From positions 2,852,001 to 2,916,000 of the forward strand of contig JAMXSV010000003.1 in the NCBI GenBank assembly GCA_027559495.1: a stretch of DNA of 64,000 nt. The letters run 5' to 3'. The notes below the pieces were generated by a model. The model had not been told where the DNA came from and searched no databases. It saw only the letters and a program-made list of their open reading frames with translations. Origin of the DNA: Aurifilum marmelostoma (taxonomy: Eukaryota; Ascomycota; Sordariomycetes; Diaporthales; Cryphonectriaceae). Shown here piece after piece: positions 57,567 to 64,000 of this stretch. Each line of letters opens with the position of its first letter. Positions within the stretch are counted from its first letter, which is position 1. A program made the translations under genes and the position numbers.

Positions 57567-59267
57567 GACGGTGGCGGAAGGTTTGACGGGGAGGGGGCCC
57601 TGACCAAGGGAAATAGGGTGCTTCTTCGCAGGAGGACTTGTCGAGGAGGACGAGTTCTTGTTTCTGGTATTGCACACGAGTTAGGGACAGATGTACATCA
57701 CAAGAATAGAAAGAAGAAAAAAAAAGAAAAAAAAACCGCTCGATAGCCCTTGATTATGGTCTCTTGGTTATGTGGAAAGGAAGTGAATAATACGCACAAG
57801 AGTCGATCTGACAGAGAGGCTAAGGCTCAAGAACGGTACAGAATTGCTATTGTCTCACGAGGAGGGCGACAAAAAGAAGGAATAAAGTGGCACGGGAGAT
57901 GTCGGTGGATTCGGATATCTGGGCGTTGCACATGTCAGTCGGTAAACAGCAAGTTCTTCGCCTTTCGGTGATGGTGCCTTGTCGTCGGAGTTTCCCAAGC
58001 AAGCTCTCCAGAGGTAAAGCCCCCCGGCCCCCCTCCCCCTCCTTCTTCGCCCAGTGGAGAGCTCTCCCCCCCCAAAACTCCGGTGCCAACCTCTGACGGA
58101 CAAAACAATGATCATGATCGAGAAAACTTACAAGATTGATAGTCAGCAAACAGTCGTTGAGATCTCAAGTGTCGATGATGGTCGCTGTAGGTTTGGAAGA
58201 CTGGAAGACAAAGATCACCAAAAAAGGATCGAGGGTTCAGGAGAGAGGGAGAGAGGGCTTTCAGCTGAGAACAGAACAGCAACAACAGAACCAAAGACAA
58301 GGTCCAGATGGCTTCGGGACAATCAACAGTAGGGTAATCGGCTTTCTAGGCGGTCCAAGGTGCTGCTTCTGGGCTCGGGGACCTTGCAAGCTTACAGGGG
58401 CCCAGGGTCTTACAGATGGGGGCCACCTCAACGTCCCTGGAACCCCGACTGGTGGGCGGGTTGAGCTGCTAAGAAGAGCCCTGGCACGCTGGGCCGCAGG
58501 CCACTGTGGTGTAGCGGCAGGATGCGAAGCAGTACTTTGGCAAGGCATAGAGATTGTGCGGTGGGGCTGTGTATCCTTTCTTGACCAGGCCCCCCCTCCT
58601 TTCCCTACTAATGGATCTCAACAAAGACTTTCCCCGGAGTCGGGGCATCTCATCAAAGGTTGGGTCACCTTCCCAACGCTCTGGAAGGAACCACAAAAAA
58701 GTCTGAGAGCTATAGCTCACTTTTCTCACTCACCATCCCAACCCAAGTCAGATACGATAAGCTTGGGGGCACCGTTCTGTGCAGGCTCGGGATTGGCGAC
58801 CTGAAGTCTCAGCCATCAGCCACGGATTTTATTCCGTCACACAAGCACGAACCCCAACCAAGCCTGCGTGGCTTTGCCCTGAAAAGGGATCTCGTACAGA
58901 TCCTGTGAATCAGCGACAGACAGGTCGCGAGGACGATTGGATCCATTCCTTTGCCCAGGCGCCCAGTTTTATTTGTTTCCCAGTCAGATCTTACATTTTA
59001 TTTTAATTTTCCTACTCCCCTGGGATACAGGAATTTCATAATATACAAGCGCCACGAGTGACGGGGTATTTTGCTCTCCACCAAGTCTAACCTCCCCACC
59101 CGTCGCGCACCTGTAGATCTTCCTAGCATCCCTCAAATCAAGAAAAGTCTATCCGATTAGTCCTTGATGCCCCCGTGTGCTGTGTGCTGTGTAGTAGAGA
59201 TGTTCTCTTCCTTGAACGGAAAATGCCAGTGTATCTTCTCATCTCCAGAAAATCTTCCGCGGTCGAC
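57567..59267. other. Spacer between YHM2 and CIT1
   Basis: About 1.7 kb containing the YHM2 promoter and leader. Open frames on both strands overlap and show no protein family. C-rich stretch near 58020-58075. Confidence 0.5.
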
Positions 59268-61007
59268 TTAGAGCTTCTTGCAAATCTCGATCCACTTCTC
59301 GGTGGAGAAGGACTTGGGCCTGGATGGTCATATCTCTCGTCAGCAGGCTAGATACGGTAAAGGAGCGCGCAGGGCCCTGGAGGGATGGCGTGGGAAGGAG
59401 ATTGGGTTTACGAAGCTTACCTCTCGATGGGGGCACCGACGGCGCGGTCGATGATAAGCTGGGGCAGGACACCGATGGCGCGGGACACACCGAACAGGAC
59501 GGTGTAGTAGTTGGCCTCGGTCAGACCGTAGTACTGGAGCAGGACACCGGAGTGGGCATCGACGTTGGGGTAGGGGTTCTTGGTCTTGCCGTGCTCGGTC
59601 AGGACGCCAGGGGCGATCTTGTAGACCTGGCTGACCAGCTGGAACATGGGGTCCTCGGGCATCTTCTCCTGGGCGAACTTGCGCTGAGCCATGTAGCGGG
59701 GGTCGGTCTTGCGGAGCACAGCGTGGCCGTAACCGGGGACGACACGGCCCGCGTTCAGGGTAGACCACAGGTAGTCGGTGATAGCCTTGTCGCTCAGGTC
59801 ATCACCAACAGCCTTCTTCATCTCGGTGAGCCAGTTCAGCACCTCCTGGTTGGCCAGGCCGTGCAGGGGACCAGCCAGACCCTGGAGACCAGCGGAGACG
59901 GACAGGAAGGGGGAGCTGAGGGCGCTGCCGACCAGGTGGGTGGTGTGGGCGCTGACGTTGCCACCCTCGTGGTCCGTGTGGATGGTCAGGTACAGACGCA
60001 GCAGCTCGATGAAGTCGGCGTTGTTGCCGAAGCCCAGCTGGTTGGCGAAGTTGAACGAGTAGTCCTTGTCCTTCTGTACGGGGGCAACCTTGCCGCCCTT
60101 GAAAACGTTCTGGTAGATGCGGGCGGCAATGGTGGGCAGCTTGGCAATCAGATCCATGGAGTCCTCAAAGGTGTGGCTCCAGTACTCCTTCTTGTTCATG
60201 CCCTTGGCGTAGGCCTTGGCGAACGACGACGTGTGCTCGAGAGCGGTGACGGCCAGGGAGAACTGAGCCATGGGGTGCAGGTCAGAGGGGCAGCGGTCGA
60301 TGAGCTCCTCGACGAACTTGGGCACATCGGAACGGGCAGCCCACTCGGCGGACAGGTCGCGGACCTGCTGCTCAGAGGGGACCTCGCCGGTCAGGAGGAG
60401 CCAGAAGAGACCTATTGAATCATTCACATCAGCACGATGCGCGCAGTAGTGACACATCTCCGCCTCTCAACAGTATGACGGCTTACCCTCAGGCAGGGGC
60501 TCCTTGCCACCGGGAGCCTTGGGGAGGAGCTCCTGGCACTCGGGAATGGTCTTGCCACGGAAGCGGATGCCCTCCTCGGAGTCGAGGACGGAGCCCTCCC
60601 AGACCAGGCACTTGATGCCACGGGCACCACCGTAAACCTGGTCCAGAGTCACCTTGTCGACAACCTTGGAGCCATTCTCCCTGTAATTCGGTGTTCTCGG
60701 GTCAGCCACGTCGTCTCCAGCGCAAAGGGTGGATTGTATATGTAGACACTGGTCGATACTGACTTCCGGAGGGCCTTGATCTCCTCGATCTTCTCGGGCA
60801 GAAGCTCGGCGAAACGCTCCTTGAGGGTCTGGTAGGCGCCAGAGGCGTCAGCGACAATGGGGCTTCAAGAGCCAGCACGGGTCGGTCGGGTCATACCTGT
60901 GTCTTCGCGCTGTAGCAGCGGACGGCGTTGAAGGAGGTAGGTCGGAAGGCAGAGGTCCTCAGAGAGGTCCTCAGAGCTGAAGAGCCGAGGCGCATAGCAG
61001 AAGCCAT
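59268..61007 (-). CDS. CIT1: Citrate synthase, mitochondrial
   Basis: Condenses acetyl-CoA and oxaloacetate in the TCA cycle, in the matrix. Minus-strand exons: 61007-60897, 60828-60764, 60680-60487, 60411-59421 and 59319-59268; 470 aa. The N-terminus MASAMRLGSSALRTSLRTSA is Arg/Ser-rich, a mitochondrial presequence, ending near CYSAKTQ. Catalytic residues are visible: His in AGPLHGLANQEV (about 307), His in PGYGHAVLRKTDPR (about 353), Asp in PNVDAHSG (about 408). Ends FSTEKWIEICKKL. The second intron uses the donor GTCAGT. No peroxisomal PTS1 is present, so this is the mitochondrial form. Confidence 0.96.
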
Positions 61008-63221
61008 CTTGAAGGCAGACGGGGCTGTTCTGGGACTTGGAGAGAGAAGGCGAGGCAGTAGAGAAGTGAAGGAGGATAATGAGAAGGGGAAAAAAAGGCT
61101 GCGAGATAGGAGGGCAGATAGATAGAAATTCGGCCGGAAGGAAAAAGAAAATCGGTACCAGGCAGGGCAGCTCGGACAAAAACGCGCGAATTTTGATGGC
61201 CGTGGGCGCCTTCCGGGGTAGACGAAAAGGATACGACCAGAGTAGCCGAATCTGGATTCTCAACACATCCCTGCCCCAGGTTCCAGGTCCCCGCTACAAG
61301 CACAGCATGCTCACCAACCTTTACATTGATAATAGACAGCTCAGGTCTTACTGAGCCCTGGCCCAGAGGACAGGTCGGCTGATCAATGATGAAGAATATT
61401 TGCACCGAGTAGCCCCATCCATCACCACCAGATCATAGGATGGGGCAAGACGCATCATAGTAGAATGTGTGAATGCATATTGTAGCGGATGTATCGAGTA
61501 CATACGGGGACTACTAGTACTACCCTCGAGTCGGGGTCAAAAAATAGGTTGCATGCCCCAAAGCCCCAAACTTCTCCCAACTTTGACGTCAGAAGATACG
61601 CTGGCAAATAGCTACTGCAGCTCCAGAAGCTCCGAAGACGCGCATTGCCCTCTATTGACGCCCACAGGCGCAGGGGCTTGCTAGGACGACTAATTCTGCC
61701 ACAAAGCACCGAGGCAAGGATCAGTCTGAGGCTAGGCCCTGTTGCTATCATTAATAAAACGGTGTCAGTTCATCCCAGCGCCTTTGCATTATTGTGCTCT
61801 GTGACGAAGGGGGGGTCCTGTGACAAGATGAGAACAGAACAGCATGCATGAATGAAGGAGAGGAAAAAATGGCTCGCTAAGGTTACCCGCAGTCTCCCCC
61901 GCTTCAAACCAGCAGCTGGAACGTTTCGGCTCGCGACTCGCTCTTCATACAAACCCCGGCCCACCGAATAATACTTATGTATCATTTTCTCCCCCCCCCC
62001 CTTCCGACTTCTCCTCCGATACTGGAACTGTAAGGAGCAAATAGCATAGTCAGAGAATGGCCAGAAGAACAGGAAAGCAAGGCATACACACATAGAAAGG
62101 AGAATGATGTCAATTTCGTTGGACATAAAACAAGATCAAGTGAAGGCCAGCAGCAGTGATTGGCAAGCCGAGGTACCACGATACCTACTTACGTCCTGAC
62201 TGGCTATCATTAGTGAGTGTTCCAGGTTTCCCAATCCACGTGCTACGGTTACTGCTGCTGTTTCTGCAGCTGTTGTGCGAGCACACTGCCACTGCCGGGC
62301 ACGCTAAGCTCACTAGCCCCTTCTTCACCTTACGCACTGGCCAAGTCACCTACCAGCCTACCTACCAGAGTTTTACCCTGCCCACCCTCATCTGCGCCTG
62401 CCGTTCGATAAAACCCCCATCACCTGCCACCTCCAACTTTTCTAATCTCTCTTCCTACCATCCACAACAACTCAACACCTTGGCAGTGACACGGCCACCC
62501 GTGTTGGATTCCATCGAGAATTCATCTATTCGACTTGATTTCCATCAAATTCGCAGTAGTCTCGGCACCTTCTGGCCTGCTTTCACCACCTGCAGATTGA
62601 TCTGGAAGTTTTTGTTGCCACAGACAGTGCTGCGCCACCGCGAAGAGAAGAAAAGACGCGTCCCGTCACAAACCCAGAAGCCGTCGGCCAAACTCTCTAG
62701 AAACTTTTGCCTGCCTCTCGCAGTAAACAAGCACCCTCCAGATCTAGGCTGTGCCCTTTGACCTTCGTACATTACCGTACTGTCTCTCTCTGGATTACCT
62801 GGTCCTAGACCCTCTTTTCGCAAAGCGTCGCGCACACTGGCCCTCCCTGCTGAGAACCAAGTGCCAGAGCGCGAAGAGAGTCTTGCCTCCGTACCGTCGT
62901 CGCAGTGCCTCTGTAGCCAATACCTTTTCCCAAGGCCGTCAAATTTGGCGTCAGAGGAGGGGGAGGATAAAGGGACGATCTCAACCGGGCATCACAAGAA
63001 GAAGCAAGGGTCGGAAAGGCGCACGGGCAGACACACGTCCCTTGGTTGCAATTGATTCCTACCAAGCCGCGTCCTCGTCCACAGAGGCTCCTGCTGTTGT
63101 TCTCTGCCTCACAACAGGTGCTAGACAACACCAAAGCACGAGCTGGTAGGGCGTTGATCGCCGTTTCGACAAGTAGTGTGTGTGGCCCCTCTTGGCTGTC
63201 GACCCAACCAAGTCCATCACC
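61008..63221. other. Divergent intergenic region, CIT1/NRD1
   Basis: About 2.2 kb between divergent starts. Contains C11 at 61991-62001. From 62250 to 63220 the plus strand is C/T-rich and probably includes a long NRD1 leader. No gene seen. Confidence 0.5.
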
Positions 63222-64000
63222 ATGTCGTCTGCCGTAGCAGATTTGGAGACCAATCTCCTGGCAATGCTTGCCCTCAAGCCTCCTGGGGTCTCGGGCTCTA
63301 GGATCAGCGCGATCACGGCCCTCTGCATTGCCAATGTTCAGGTACGGAAATGATGATGCCCTCCTTGATCAATAAAACAGCACAAGCCATGCCGAGTACA
63401 GTCACGTATGCGGCACACTCCCTTACTTCCACCACCCCATCCTTCCTATTCGACGCACCACCAGCCATTGTTGTGTATTTCTTTCTTTTTTTGATTTTAT
63501 TTTTTACACCCTCTTCTTGCCCTTGTATACTGACATGCAGCCTCTTCTTCATTTCAGTCTGAGTCTGTTCTCATTCAGAAGATATTCACGCACTTCAAGA
63601 AAGCCCCTGGCACCCACAAACTTGGTGTGCTCTACGTTGTAGACTCCGTAACCCGCAAGTGGCTTGAACAGGCCAAGCAACAGGGTCAGCCTGTCAACAG
63701 TGCTGCTCCGGATGGCACCTTTGCTGCCGGCGTGAACAGGGTGACTGAGCTGATGCCTGTGCTGATGAGCGACATCATTTCCTCTGCCCCTCAGGACCAA
63801 AAGGTATGTCAAAACACATTGAATCCCATAGCAGGAATATCACCAGCCTCGACAGGTCTTTTTGTGATGAAGCCATCTGGACTGCGCGTCACTGCTGGTC
63901 TAGTGATGTTCTAGTAAGGCCTTAGTGGACAATGGCTCACTCTTTTCTTTTTTTTTTAAAAAAATGTAGGACAAGATTAAGAAGCTTGTCGACATCTGGG
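63222..64000 (+). CDS. NRD1: Nrd1/Seb1-like CID protein, 3'-truncated
   Basis: RNA polymerase II CTD-interacting, RNA-binding termination factor of the nucleus. Exons in window: 63222-63341, 63558-63803 and 63970 to the edge. The start MSSAVADLETNLLAMLALKP leads into the CID domain: GSRISAITALCIANVQ, then ESVLIQKIFTHFKKAPGTHK, LGVLYVVDSVTRKWLEQAK and GTFAAGVNRVTELMPVLMSD, and across the second intron DKIKKLVDIW. Introns are 216 and 166 nt, both phase 0. The RRM and the rest lie beyond the window. CID start and GTHKLGVLYVVDSVTRKW match Nrd1/Seb1 rather than Pcf11. Confidence 0.92.

Noticed and set aside
59324..60418. 364-codon frame antisense to CIT1
   Set aside because: Gly/Val/Leu-rich mirror of a high-GC citrate synthase exon; typical antisense artefact.
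62156..62761. 201-codon plus-strand frame upstream of NRD1
   Set aside because: C/T-rich leader-type sequence with Ser/Pro/Leu composition and no family similarity.

Overview
The window is nuclear DNA of a filamentous ascomycete, most likely a sordariomycete (inference). Genes carry several short introns of about 55-130 nt, and many protein sequences read as typical Pezizomycotina orthologues. Two AT-rich patches look like decayed, RIP-type repeat DNA. I see no tRNA, rRNA, CRISPR array, intact transposon or secondary-metabolite cluster. Exon borders below were chosen by eye from splice signals, reading phase and family knowledge; UTRs were not mapped.

Layout. 0-7 kb: proteasome alpha-2 (PRE8, 5' end missing), an RCC1-repeat protein (-), and an 815-aa conserved unknown protein. 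7-16 kb: GET1, a multi-spanning membrane protein, the golgin RUD3 (-), the nucleolar RRM protein NOP15 (-), and, divergent from it, SSS1 (Sec61 gamma). 17-22 kb: a PTAR1-like protein, an AT-rich relic with a nearby inverted-repeat element, a small secreted cysteine-rich protein (-) and an orphan ORF (-). 24-31 kb: a GPI-type aspartyl protease, a vacuolar-type amino-acid transporter and a 29-residue CxxC peptide gene. 32-37 kb: RHO1 (-), long non-coding stretches and two decayed coding remnants. 38-46 kb: the WW protein WWM1, EMC7 (-), homocysteine synthase MET17 (-) and a MARVEL protein (-). 48-56 kb: a long-chain acyl-CoA synthetase, a second AT-rich relic and a 1173-aa WD40 protein. 56-64 kb: the citrate/oxoglutarate carrier YHM2 (-), mitochondrial citrate synthase CIT1 (-) and the 5' part of an NRD1/Seb1 CID protein.

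How the genes fit together. Most are single housekeeping genes. Two groupings stand out. CIT1 and YHM2 are adjacent on one strand and act consecutively: citrate is made, then leaves the mitochondrion. GET1, SSS1 and EMC7, one from each main ER membrane-insertion route, lie within 33 kb along with the Golgi tether RUD3.

Sequence quality matters here. RUD3, NOP15 and the amino-acid transporter are each disrupted by a single-base frame slip, two of them inside G/C homopolymers and one beside short homopolymers. Non-coding DNA holds several G or C runs of 11-15. The slips look like assembly indels rather than dead genes. The most novel items are the two tiny multi-exon cysteine-containing genes at 19.4-19.7 kb and 30.3-30.6 kb.
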